Positions 45,241 to 53,822 of a DNA stretch of 59,940 bases are shown here, piece by piece. The notes beneath the pieces are model-generated. The model searched no databases and was not told the origin of the DNA. It saw only the letters and a program-made list of their open reading frames with translations. A program made the translations under genes and the position numbers. Numbering within the stretch: position 1 is the first letter of the stretch; each line of letters begins with the position of its first letter. The stretch is from Bacteriovoracaceae bacterium (GTDB lineage Bacteria > Bdellovibrionota > Bacteriovoracia > Bacteriovoracales > Bacteriovoracaceae). The stretch is taken from assembly GCA_028101965.1 (NCBI GenBank), contig JAOHMI010000009.1:1-59940 (forward strand), written 5' to 3'.

Positions 45241-46917
45241 ATGATGAATAAACGGTATCAGTGTCTTCTCATTTCTCTATTATTTTTTTCTTCTCTACAG
45301 TTTACCTGGTCTCAAGTAGATAAAGACAATGAAAGAATATATGGGCACCACGAGAAGATCTGTGGTTCACATCTAGACAAGACAAAATTGAGAAAGCTAA
45401 TTGATGCTGAAATACTCCAAAAAAATAAAAACCGCTTTGATCAATGGCTTCAAGATATTGGCTCTCCCAAACGCTGGAGCTCTGAGAAATTACTGAATGC
45501 AAAAAACAGATCTAATAGCATACGGCAAATACCAATTACTTTTCATCTCATTGCTTCAGAAGAAGATGGTACCATGGGAAAACTTCTAAATAAGGCACGA
45601 ATCGCTTCTGCACTTCATGACCTTAATGAGCGTTACTCAGATGCTAGCATCAACTTCTGCTTGGCCACGAAGTATAAAACAAATACTAATCAAATAAAAA
45701 ACCTTTCAACCCTTAGTCATTACAATAAACAGCTTAAAGTCTTCTCCTACCCAAGTCTTTTTAACCAATATGCAAGGCTTGAAAATAATTTGACCACATA
45801 TCAGGAAGTAAATACTCACATTAAAGAAGCAACTGCTATTGATAATTTGCACATTTTAAATATTTGGGTCACGGACCGAGATATGCTTGGTTCAAATATT
45901 ATGAACCATGCGAGCTTCCCCGACTTTAGACAAGTCACAAATGGCCTTCCAGGCTTAGTTGGTTATGATGACAATATTACATTAAATCAAAGTCCTTATT
46001 TCTCACCCTTTATTTGGGCAGAAAAACACTCTCATGATGGTATTTTAATTCATACTTCAAACTTTGGATCTCTCAGTGAAAGATCAAGGCAATATTTAGA
46101 GGATCAAAATTTTGATACTAGTGACTTTAATTTATTTTCTAGTTCCGGAATTTCTTCTCGCCATAATGAAGGAGCTATTTTAGCTCATGAAGCTGGTCAC
46201 TATTTCTCTTTATTTCATACTTGGGGTGACTCCCTTGGATGTGTTGATGGTTTTCACGGAGACTTTGTTTTTGGAACACCTCTTCAATGGGGCCCTACGA
46301 GCGCTTCTTGCCTCCCCAGCCAACAAAGTCTAACCATCGAGCAAATTCAACATCCCCCTCGAGTTTGCCCAAATTCAACGGCTCCTCCCTTAAACTCATT
46401 TGAAGAGCAAGAAGCAAAATTAACTCTCGTGCAAAACCTTATGAGTTACGCTGATGATAATTGTAAGCGCAGTCAGAATTTTGTTAATGAACAAATTGAC
46501 CGAATGCAAACCTCTCTCGATCTAGCTCCTAACCGAAAATTTCTGGGTATTGATGAAGACAATATGTCGAGTGATTTAGAAAATAGTATATTTTGTGAAA
46601 ATGATTTAGTAGATCTAGATGATCTTTCAAAACAATTAAATTTAGAAGCTGTTTTGTATCCTGTTCCTGTTACAAAAAACACAAAGTTAAATCTCAATAT
46701 TGGTGACCTTTCGGATTCTTTAGTATTAGACGCTTATCAAATATTTAGCCTAGACGGAAAGCTAATTAGTGGACAGTCAAATTTAAACCAAAACTTTAAT
46801 CAAGCCTTTCAATTCACTGCTCCTGATTATGTTGGGCAATATTTCGTGCAATTTACCTTTATTGATATAAAGTCTGGTGAACCGGTTAGCTTGACCAAAC
46901 CTTTCGTTACTAAGTAA
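45241..46917 (+). CDS. M43 (pappalysin-like) zinc metalloprotease with T9SS-like C-terminal tail
   Basis: This 558-residue secreted protease has a signal peptide (LLISLLFFSSLQFTWS). The zinc site is HEAGHYFSLFH at residues 316-326 (H316, E317, H320, H326), followed by TWGDSLGCVDG as in M43 proteases, and NLMSYADDNCKRS containing the Met-turn. Eight or so cysteines suggest disulfides. Residues about 470-558 look like the Por-secretion (type IX) sorting domain of Bacteroidota: YPVPVTKNTKLNLNI, YQIFSLDGKLI, VGQYFVQF and final PFVTK. No type IX secretion genes are in the window. Horizontal transfer or domain convergence are both possible. Confidence 0.9.
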   Translation: MMNKRYQCLLISLLFFSSLQFTWSQVDKDNERIYGHHEKICGSHLDKTKLRKLIDAEILQKNKNRFDQWLQDIGSPKRWSSEKLLNAKNRSNSIRQIPITFHLIASEEDGTMGKLLNKARIASALHDLNERYSDASINFCLATKYKTNTNQIKNLSTLSHYNKQLKVFSYPSLFNQYARLENNLTTYQEVNTHIKEATAIDNLHILNIWVTDRDMLGSNIMNHASFPDFRQVTNGLPGLVGYDDNITLNQSPYFSPFIWAEKHSHDGILIHTSNFGSLSERSRQYLEDQNFDTSDFNLFSSSGISSRHNEGAILAHEAGHYFSLFHTWGDSLGCVDGFHGDFVFGTPLQWGPTSASCLPSQQSLTIEQIQHPPRVCPNSTAPPLNSFEEQEAKLTLVQNLMSYADDNCKRSQNFVNEQIDRMQTSLDLAPNRKFLGIDEDNMSSDLENSIFCENDLVDLDDLSKQLNLEAVLYPVPVTKNTKLNLNIGDLSDSLVLDAYQIFSLDGKLISGQSNLNQNFNQAFQFTAPDYVGQYFVQFTFIDIKSGEPVSLTKPFVTK

Positions 46918-46929
46918 TCTCAATTAGTT

Positions 46930-46962
46930 GGGTTAGAGAAACTTAAACCCTCAAGTTTTTTT
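46930..46962 (+). terminator. Possible terminator after the metalloprotease
   Basis: GGGTT (46930-46934) can pair with AACCC (46946-46950), and a T-run follows within ten bases. The stem is short, so the call is weak. Confidence 0.3.
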
Positions 46963-46984
46963 CTATTTGTCCGATTAAACCAGT

Positions 46985-47281
46985 ATGAGATTGACTCTAA
47001 TTTTACTATCTTTTCTTTTCTGCTCAGCTCTTTTGGCCAAAGATACAGAAGCTCTGATGTTTGCCAGATACGCATGTGAGAAGAAACGACACCCGGTTGG
47101 CTGTCTCACCTTCGGTCGACTCCTAAAACTGCATGGTAAAAACGAAGAGGCTCAAAAAGCTTTTAAAAAGTCCTGCACCTTGCGAGAAAAAAGAGCTTGT
47201 ACAATTATTGAAACCGGCGAAGATGTGGCCAATATTAATTCAATGATTCAAAAATTAAACTCTGATTTCGCTTCTAATTAA
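46985..47281 (+). CDS. Small exported Sel1/TPR-like protein
   Basis: This 98-residue protein has a signal peptide (LTLILLSFLFCSALLA). The rest carries one to two Sel1/TPR-like helices, CEKKRHPVGCLTFGRLLKLH and EEAQKAFKKSC, with regularly spaced cysteines as in secreted cysteine-rich Sel1 repeats (HcpA-like). The copy number is too low for a domain by itself. It lies upstream of the AgmX-like gene in the same direction. Confidence 0.65.
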   Translation: MRLTLILLSFLFCSALLAKDTEALMFARYACEKKRHPVGCLTFGRLLKLHGKNEEAQKAFKKSCTLREKRACTIIETGEDVANINSMIQKLNSDFASN

Positions 47282-47320
47282 AATTAGCCTCTTATCGCAT
47301 TTTATTTGCGGCTTTAAATC

Positions 47321-47374
47321 TAGTGCCTTATGCACTAATACAGGAATATCCGTACGTGAATTTTACGACTGTAT
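47321..47374 (+). promoter_or_regulatory. Structured leader with two hairpins
   Basis: A 6-bp perfect hairpin (47321-47326 with 47332-47337) is followed directly by a second element closed by 47338-47343 with 47369-47374, containing an inner pair 47351-47354 with 47364-47367. It ends 46 bases before the ATG at 47420. It may be the terminator of the upstream gene or a leader RNA fold; no U-run follows. Confidence 0.4.
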
Positions 47375-47419
47375 CCCCTCATGCTAAGTAATCACAAACC
47401 AAATGTAAGGAACGAATTT

Positions 47420-48058
47420 ATGAAAACATTTTTTGCATTGTACTTAACCATTTCTTTTGGTTTTGCTGCAGAGAAAACTGTCGATGAGGAACTTCAATAC
47501 TATAAAAATGAACTTAATAATATTAAGACCCTCAATTCGACTTACTTAAAAAAAGCTGAGCTTCTGGATGAATTAAACTCCCAAACAAATACACTTAAAG
47601 AAAACTTTAATCAATACGCTGATAAGAAAAAAGATTTTGAAACTAGAGTTGATACATACAATCAGCAACAAACCTGTTTTGAAAAAACTGGAAAGATTAA
47701 CTGTGACTTTCAAACACTTACAGAGCAAGAAGGGCAAAAAGAAGTAAATAAGAAAAATTTCAAACAAGCCTTTAATCAAATTATTCTCAACAACAAAGAT
47801 AAATTTAATGACTGTTACCAATCTCAAGTGGCCGAAGACTCTAAGTTAAAAGGTAATGTGGAGTTTCGTTTTACTTTTCTTCCCACTGGAGGGCTTGAGC
47901 ACATTGGTATTGTGGAAAATATGAATAAGCAAAACCGAAAACTCATTCGCTGTGTTTATACAATCCTTAATCGTATCCAGTATCCTCAAACAGGTCATGA
48001 GAATAATATTACGATCTCAAAGGTTTTTAAGTTTTCTAAGAAATCTTCCACTTACTAG
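47420..48058 (+). CDS. AgmX/PglI C-terminal (TonB-like) domain protein, exported
   Basis: ATG 47420 (AAGG nine bases upstream) starts a clean signal peptide (FFALYLTISFGFAAE); an in-frame ATG at 47381 would put 13 unlikely residues in front. The 212-residue product has a coiled coil at 20-110 and then the AgmX/PglI domain: DKFNDCYQSQVAEDSKLKG, VEFRFTFLPTGGLEHIGIVE and RCVYTILNRIQYPQ. Two cysteines of this domain probably form a disulfide. AgmX is linked to adventurous gliding in myxobacteria, and such domains resemble TonB C-termini, so an envelope-spanning role is plausible. Confidence 0.82.
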   Translation: MKTFFALYLTISFGFAAEKTVDEELQYYKNELNNIKTLNSTYLKKAELLDELNSQTNTLKENFNQYADKKKDFETRVDTYNQQQTCFEKTGKINCDFQTLTEQEGQKEVNKKNFKQAFNQIILNNKDKFNDCYQSQVAEDSKLKGNVEFRFTFLPTGGLEHIGIVENMNKQNRKLIRCVYTILNRIQYPQTGHENNITISKVFKFSKKSSTY

Positions 48059-48161
48059 TTAAAAGCAATTTATCAGTATTGTCTTACTTCGATCTTTGAA
48101 CAATAACCTTTTTTTTTGGATTATTGAGAGATGCTAAATGGTGCCTTCGAATTTCTTATTT

Positions 48162-51100
48162 TTAAGCAAACACATCTTCCACCTTCCTCAGATCCTGAAT
48201 ATGGCAACTAACAGCTCCGTGATCATTATCCACAAAACCAATCATCTCAAAAGCCCCGCCTAGAAAAAGAACATCTGCAAAGGCTTCATAGAATCCAGGA
48301 AAAAAAACCGTTTCATAAATCGATGTCTCATCGGAGAAACTCACAAACATCATCTCTTCATTATTCTTGGTGCGAACTCTTTTACTCGTCACTTTAATCC
48401 CAAAGAGCTGAACATGCTTTCCAGCAAAATGGGGAATATTTATTCCTTGTACTCGATTCTTCTTTTGTAAAAATTTTTTAAATAAAACCCAGTAGGGATA
48501 AGTCACTTGTCCTTGCAAATAGGTATTCTCCCACTCCAAGTAGCGCATACGCTCATAGGTATTTAATTGGTAGTTACGAAATTCATTTTTCTCTTCCTCT
48601 GCGATTATTCCTTTTTTAGCGGCAAAGAAATAATAAGCTTCCCACATAATCTTAATCGTATCTTGATGAGAGATGAGAGAATGAAAAACTCGCGATTTAA
48701 TCAGAATCTTTACTTCTTCAAAAGAAATGCACACTCGAGATAGGAAATCTGAAAAATTTTTAAACCGGCTATTCTTTCTTTCCTCTAAGATGGCTTGAAC
48801 CGCCTTGTTGGTTAAATGCTTCACCTGAGAAAAGCCGGTGCGGATGGAGCCTTCACTTCCCTTAAAATCATAGTCTGATTGATTAATACAAGGAGGAAGG
48901 ATAGTCAGATTCATACGGCGGCATTCATCCAAATACGCCTGAGTAGAGTAAAACCCTCCCCTATGGGAAATCACTGCGGCCATAAACTCTGCAGGGTGAT
49001 GAGCTTTTAAATAAAGAGATTTATAACTAACTAAAGCATAACTAGCACTATGAGGTTTACAAAAGGAGTAGCCCGCAAAACTTAAAATCATCTCCCATAG
49101 TTCCTGCAAGTTTTGTTGTGAAATCCCTTTTTCTAGAGCTTTTATAAAAAAACGATCCTTCAAGTGTCTTAACTTTTTCTCCTTATGTTTTTTACCTAAA
49201 ATTTTTCTTAAAACATTTCCCTCATAACTGGAGAAATCCGCGAGCTTCATGGCCACTTGAGTAACCTGCTCTTGATAAATCATAATTCCGTAGGTTTCTT
49301 CTAGCACTTCATGCACTAGAGGATGCAAAGGAGTATAAGCTTCTCCATGCAGCCTGCGAGTAAAGGTATTGGCAAAGCGATTCGCTGCTGGACGAATAAT
49401 TGAACTAGCAATCACCACATGCTCATACTCTCCCGACTGCATTTTCTGTAAAAACTGACGAGTCCCTGGGGATTCAATATAAAATACTCCTATGGTTTCA
49501 CCTTCTAACAACAACTGTTGTGCCTTCTGATCCTGCAAAGGATTTAGCAAAGAGTAAGTTAAAGAGGTAATCTCTCCATGAGGCTGAGTTTTCTTTACAG
49601 TTGGAAGAGTAGGGTGGGACTTGATAACCTGAAGAGTATCTCTAATCACGGCCAGTGAACGATTTCCTAGAAGATCAATTTTCACCAATCCCGCCTCTTC
49701 TGTTTGGTCTTTTTCCCACTGAATAAAAGGAACTCCTTCAGGGGAGAGCTGAACCGGAACGTACTCATCAATTGGCCGCGGAGTTATGACCATTCCTCCA
49801 CAGTGAAGAGACAGGTGTCTCATCACCCCTTTAATCTTCTTAGCAATCTCAATAATTTTATCCCACCGCTTATCGAGCTCCATTCGATTAAGTCTTTTCG
49901 TCACATAACTAATTTGGTCTTCGGGGACTCCCTCTACTTTGGCCACCTCTCTAATGGCAGACTTCCATTGAAAGAAGTTTTGATTACAAACCATGGCCGC
50001 ATGACCTGCGTATTTGTGCAGAACATAGTCCATCACTTTCGACCTTTCATCATAAGGAAAATCAATATCGATATCTGGCGGATCTTCTCTTCCTGGGTTT
50101 AAGAAGCGATCAAAAAAGAGATTATGTTTAATTGGATCCACGTGGGTGATAAATAATAGGTAACTAACAATGCTGGCGGCTCCTGATCCCCGGCCACAAG
50201 TAATTGGGCATTGGCGAACAATATCCTCCACCACCAAAAAATAAGAAGCAAAGCCTTTTTCAAATATAATACTTAGCTCATACTCGATTCTCTCATAAAT
50301 CTTTTCTTGCAAATCATTTTCGATCTCGGGATACCGATAATAAACGTTACGATAAACTTGCTCCTTCAACTGTTTCTTCTGCTCCTCTCCACTTAAACCA
50401 TTGAACTGAGGAAAAACAATTTTTCTTTGAAAGAAGTCAATTTTCTGCAAACGCTTTTTTAAACGCGCTGTATTCAACCATAAGGGCCAGTAATGCCCTA
50501 GATGACTTTGAAGTTCACTTAGGCTCGCAAAGTGTTGAAAGCCACTTCCCTGAAGAATCACTTGATCAAGGCTTTGATTCGATTCGATAGCTTTGAGATA
50601 GCGATAAAAAATAGCATCTTCTTCTTTTTCATAACGAAGCCTTGAAGTTACCACGGCAGGAATTTTATTTTTTTCACACCAATTGAAATCAGCAGCCGAG
50701 AAAAGTAAGGGGCTCGCTTCAAAATATGTATTTTGAATAATTAAATCTTGCCCTTGGAATACTTCAAAAAAATCTTTTTTATCCGTAATGAAAAGAGCAT
50801 GTCCGGCCAATAATTCATTAAAACTATTTAAGAATTCTCTTTCTTCGGCAAAAGTCATTTGCGTTATTTTACTCACCAAGCAGCAAGTATTTTGATAACC
50901 TTCAAGAGAGGTAGGAAAGACAATCACTCGCCAATTTTCGTAAACAAGTTCAACTCCAATAAAAAGCTGCAGCCCTAATTCCGCCGCTGCATTTTGGAAA
51001 TGAATTAAACTATAAAAACCATTGGTTTCTGTGACGGCCACCGAGTTCATTCCATCACTCTTCACCATTTCACAGATTTCGAAAGGGCTGAGAAGTCCTC

Positions 51101-51164
51101 CCATTGGTGAAAAGGAGGAATGTACATGAAAGTAACAAAAATCGGATTCAGCAATTAACTTCAC
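48162..51164 (-). CDS. dnaE2: Error-prone DNA polymerase III alpha subunit
   Basis: This 1000-residue DnaE2-type polymerase begins with a PHP domain (FCYFHVHSSFSPMGGLLSPF). The catalytic palm has GRGSGAASIVSYLL and PDIDIDFPYDERSKVMDYV, with both metal-binding aspartates of the DxD kept. The fingers carry ETYGIMIYQEQVTQVAM and SFAGYSFCKPHSASYALVS, and an OB fold lies at the end (VQLFGIKVTSKR). DnaE2 does translesion synthesis with ImuB. It follows imuB by 6 bp. The lack of C-terminal clamp and tau regions fits the shorter DnaE2 type. The stretch 48162-52409 looks richer in G+C than its surroundings, hinting at a different history. Confidence 0.94.
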   Translation of the reverse strand: MKLIAESDFCYFHVHSSFSPMGGLLSPFEICEMVKSDGMNSVAVTETNGFYSLIHFQNAAAELGLQLFIGVELVYENWRVIVFPTSLEGYQNTCCLVSKITQMTFAEEREFLNSFNELLAGHALFITDKKDFFEVFQGQDLIIQNTYFEASPLLFSAADFNWCEKNKIPAVVTSRLRYEKEEDAIFYRYLKAIESNQSLDQVILQGSGFQHFASLSELQSHLGHYWPLWLNTARLKKRLQKIDFFQRKIVFPQFNGLSGEEQKKQLKEQVYRNVYYRYPEIENDLQEKIYERIEYELSIIFEKGFASYFLVVEDIVRQCPITCGRGSGAASIVSYLLFITHVDPIKHNLFFDRFLNPGREDPPDIDIDFPYDERSKVMDYVLHKYAGHAAMVCNQNFFQWKSAIREVAKVEGVPEDQISYVTKRLNRMELDKRWDKIIEIAKKIKGVMRHLSLHCGGMVITPRPIDEYVPVQLSPEGVPFIQWEKDQTEEAGLVKIDLLGNRSLAVIRDTLQVIKSHPTLPTVKKTQPHGEITSLTYSLLNPLQDQKAQQLLLEGETIGVFYIESPGTRQFLQKMQSGEYEHVVIASSIIRPAANRFANTFTRRLHGEAYTPLHPLVHEVLEETYGIMIYQEQVTQVAMKLADFSSYEGNVLRKILGKKHKEKKLRHLKDRFFIKALEKGISQQNLQELWEMILSFAGYSFCKPHSASYALVSYKSLYLKAHHPAEFMAAVISHRGGFYSTQAYLDECRRMNLTILPPCINQSDYDFKGSEGSIRTGFSQVKHLTNKAVQAILEERKNSRFKNFSDFLSRVCISFEEVKILIKSRVFHSLISHQDTIKIMWEAYYFFAAKKGIIAEEEKNEFRNYQLNTYERMRYLEWENTYLQGQVTYPYWVLFKKFLQKKNRVQGINIPHFAGKHVQLFGIKVTSKRVRTKNNEEMMFVSFSDETSIYETVFFPGFYEAFADVLFLGGAFEMIGFVDNDHGAVSCHIQDLRKVEDVFA

Positions 51165-51170
51165 AATCGA

Positions 51171-52409
51171 CTACCCCACCTTATTTAAAGCCTCGTCTTC
51201 TCTTCCACAAAAAAGACCTTTTCCCCCAAACTCTCCTTTGACTTTCTCCACTAAGTTTAAAACGTGCATCGATTTTTGCTGTTCTAAATCTGTCAGGAAG
51301 GATAACTGTTTTCCTAAGGTTTTCTCTATAATGAACTCTACCTTTAAGGTCACCAAAGCAGTTCTTCGGCGTAGGCTTTGAGTAAATTTTTCTCGAAACA
51401 AGTTAAGCAAATCATCTAGAGAGGTATAAGAATCATTTAAGAAGATTAGCTCTTCTGCTGTTTTAAAGTCTTCATAACGATAAAAAATTTGACCTATTCC
51501 TAATTCAAAGTTTACTTTCTGCCACTTTAAAAAGCAGTCCTCAACTAAAATCTGTAAACGATGACAGAGGAAGTTTAAACTATTACTAGGTTTTTCTAAA
51601 AAATATTCTGACGAGATCCTATTACTATAATCAACTCTTTTCACCGGGTCGAAATCAATCCCTCGAGACTGAAGATGAGCTGACCTCCACTCTTTTCCAA
51701 ACAAGACCTTCAAGCCCACAGCGGATAGTTGTCTCAAGTCCTGAATCGAGTGAATATTTAAGTCTCTCAAAAAATTAGTTTCGTCAGAGCTCTTAATTCC
51801 TTTATTTAAAATCATTTGATTAATCACAGGTAATAAATAAACAGGTAGGGGGTTGAGAAACCTTTCTTCCCCCCCCTCTTGTACCACCATAGAAAGTGGC
51901 TTTTGTTTTACACTTTCCAAACTCATGCAATTTTGCAAATTGGAGCTTGCAATTTGGGAGACAAGCTTATTCCGGCCAGCTCCCAAAAATGCAAAGAAGG
52001 AAAGATTATGACGAAGCTCCTTCAGTAAAGCTTCAGCAGACTGCTGAAAAGATCCAAAAAGTTTTTGTGTGCCACTCATGTCTAAATGAAACTTACCAGG
52101 AGAAGCGATTTCAAAGCAGGGAGTCCATTTACTTAAAAATTTTTGCTCTAGTCCTCTTTGTATCTTTTGATACAAATCAACCTTAGGGTGAATCACCTTA
52201 AGTTCTCGGCATCGCTTTTTTGCAACGGAAAGGGGCATCATCTCCTTTATCCCCAATTCTTTGGCCGAACGAGAGGCTTCCCAAATTAATGATCTATCAC
52301 TAAAGGTAGGTGCAACCACCACCGGATAATCTTTTATTTCTAGATCTAAGGACCTTTCTATGGAAATAAAAAATTCATCAATTACTAAATGGAAAACAAA
52401 CTCGCTCAT
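51171..52409 (-). CDS. imuB: ImuB-type Y-family polymerase homologue, catalytically inactive
   Basis: This 412-residue protein of the Y-family fold begins with FHLVIDEFFISIERSLDLEI, which keeps the first catalytic aspartate. The second site, where active DinB has SLDEAYLDV, reads ASPGKFHLDMSGT; the D-E pair is replaced by G-K. This is the expected state for ImuB, which is an adaptor joining DnaE2 to the clamp. The helix-hairpin-helix region is at NIHSIQDLRQLSAVGL. A clamp-binding motif at the C-terminus was not found. The SD GGGAGGG precedes ATG 52409. No imuA is visible next to it. Confidence 0.85.
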   Translation of the reverse strand: MSEFVFHLVIDEFFISIERSLDLEIKDYPVVVAPTFSDRSLIWEASRSAKELGIKEMMPLSVAKKRCRELKVIHPKVDLYQKIQRGLEQKFLSKWTPCFEIASPGKFHLDMSGTQKLFGSFQQSAEALLKELRHNLSFFAFLGAGRNKLVSQIASSNLQNCMSLESVKQKPLSMVVQEGGEERFLNPLPVYLLPVINQMILNKGIKSSDETNFLRDLNIHSIQDLRQLSAVGLKVLFGKEWRSAHLQSRGIDFDPVKRVDYSNRISSEYFLEKPSNSLNFLCHRLQILVEDCFLKWQKVNFELGIGQIFYRYEDFKTAEELIFLNDSYTSLDDLLNLFREKFTQSLRRRTALVTLKVEFIIEKTLGKQLSFLTDLEQQKSMHVLNLVEKVKGEFGGKGLFCGREDEALNKVG

Positions 52410-52643
52410 ACCCTCCCTCTTTTTTCACAAAGATCACTTCACTGTTAAAATTCACATTTCTTAAAACTTTTTGTTTCTCTTCAAGCATGCAGGAAAGTCA
52501 GGTCATACCAATTATCTAAACTAGCGGCTGTCTATTAATAGCAGTTCACATAATAATTTAATAAAGCTCAAAGGCCTTATACGTTCATTAATTTATATAA
52601 ATGGCTTGTGTAAACTTGATGAGTCATTCAAGTAAATTCAAAC

Positions 52644-52808
52644 TTAGTACTGATTCGCCTTCGATAAGGCAGAAAGAAGTAAATACTTTCGTAAACTCTC
52701 CTCGCGTATTCTCCTTAGCGGTTCCCCACTGACCTCTCGCCCTGTCAGCAGCAATTCACTTTTAAGAAAGTAGCGACTTAATGAATTCACGAATGTTTTT
52801 TGCTCCAT
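52644..52808 (-). CDS. 54-residue basic protein at head of the imuB-dnaE2 cassette
   Basis: ATG 52808 is preceded by a strong AGGGGG Shine-Dalgarno seven bases upstream, which decides this start over an in-frame one at 52847. The product is helical and basic (SLSRYFLKSELLLTGREV, then EPLRRIREESLRKYLLLSAL), with no cysteine or signal peptide. It lies downstream of the twin-operator promoter at 52830-52881 and 234 bp upstream of imuB on the same strand. It occupies the position where imuA stands in other cassettes but is far too short to be ImuA. I do not recognise the family. Confidence 0.65.
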   Translation of the reverse strand: MEQKTFVNSLSRYFLKSELLLTGREVSGEPLRRIREESLRKYLLLSALSKANQY

Positions 52809-52829
52809 AATTCCCCCTGTAAAGAAGTA

Positions 52830-52881
52830 CGTATCTTTTCCGTACAAAGAATAATTTATCCGTATTCTTTCCGTAAGTAAA
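52830..52881 (-). promoter_or_regulatory. Promoter with two operator-like direct repeats
   Basis: On the minus strand TTTACT (52876-52881), 17 bases, TAAATT (52853-52858) forms a plausible promoter with a start near 52846. Two 16-bp repeats, plus-strand CGTATCTTTTCCGTAC (52830-52845) and CGTATTCTTTCCGTAA (52861-52876), share 13 of 16 bases and are 31 bp apart, three helical turns. One lies between -35 and -10 and the other at the start site, the arrangement of repressor sites. The motif is unlike the TTAC-N3-GTAA LexA box reported in Bdellovibrio. Confidence 0.6.
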
Positions 52882-53006
52882 GGGAGGTATTACTTATATT
52901 TTAAAGAAAAACTTACTAGCAAAATAAAATCAGACAATTAGGTCGTATAACTAAGTAAAAGAGTAGTTTTAAGGCTCAAAAAAATAGTGTATGAACACTG
53001 CCTATT

Positions 53007-53822
53007 ATGAAATTGAAAAAACACATACAAACACTTTTACCTCTCCTTCTCATTGGACTTAACTTCGGCTGTGGAAAGGGGCACTTTCTCAATTCCAAGA
53101 ATGAAGACAAAGCGGAAGAGAAAAAAAAGGTCAAAAGTAATAATTTGGTTATCCTGGATTGGATTGAAAAAGATCTCAACGCAAAAGAAGTTTACTTAAC
53201 ACAAGATGAACTAGATTCCTTCCTCCAATTCTCTGAACAAGAAAATCTAGAAAGCTTTGAACTCCAAACTATTAAAAATAATCTCAAGCAGTACATTCAA
53301 GAAGCAAAACTTCTCCATAAAAACTTTCCACGAAAAAAATATCGCTGGAAAGAAAGAGAAGAAATACTAAGTAAAATAAAAATTGCTGAAAAGTATCTAG
53401 AGAATATAGAGATAATGCTTCAAGAAAACGAAGAAAACCAACTAAACACCAAGAATAAATCTGAAACTCAAGTTTGTGATCAAGGCTCAGCTTTAGATTT
53501 TGAAACAATTGAAAAATACAAGAAACGATTTTCTGAAATGAAAAGAAAAGTTTTTCTAACTCACAAAATCGACCTAGGAGTAATTGATAGCGGTAGCCGA
53601 AAAAACCGATATTCAGACAAAAACATAAAAAAACTCAGTTTAATAGAATTGAAAAAAACTTTAGATGTACTAGAAAGATTCTATTATGAGGCACTCTCAT
53701 TTCTTCGACCAAAATATCAAGATCAATTTCCTCGTGAAACGAGAATTCTCAGTACAATTTCACGAACGATTGAAATCATCCGAGAGTTAATTGAAAATAA
53801 AGAAAAAAATCGAAACCGTTAA
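53007..53822 (+). CDS. Coiled-coil lipoprotein, unknown
   Basis: This 271-residue protein has a lipobox in LLLIGLNFGC (cysteine 22). The mature part is rich in K, E and N and mostly helical (EREEILSKIKIAEKYLENIE), with one cysteine near residue 158. It should be an outer-membrane-anchored coiled-coil protein. Its stop overlaps the end of msrC by 4 bp (convergent). No family is recognised. Confidence 0.7.
   Translation: MKLKKHIQTLLPLLLIGLNFGCGKGHFLNSKNEDKAEEKKKVKSNNLVILDWIEKDLNAKEVYLTQDELDSFLQFSEQENLESFELQTIKNNLKQYIQEAKLLHKNFPRKKYRWKEREEILSKIKIAEKYLENIEIMLQENEENQLNTKNKSETQVCDQGSALDFETIEKYKKRFSEMKRKVFLTHKIDLGVIDSGSRKNRYSDKNIKKLSLIELKKTLDVLERFYYEALSFLRPKYQDQFPRETRILSTISRTIEIIRELIENKEKNRNR

Noticed and set aside
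48101-48126. Terminator between the AgmX-like gene and dnaE2
   Set aside because: Inverted repeat CAATAA/TTATTG with a T-rich loop, but the U-run is in the loop and not after the stem.
49704-50102. 132-codon plus-strand frame inside dnaE2
   Set aside because: Antisense shadow of a well-supported polymerase gene.
52830-52876. Known Bdellovibrio LexA box
   Set aside because: The repeats do not contain TTAC-N3-GTAA; recorded as an unknown operator.
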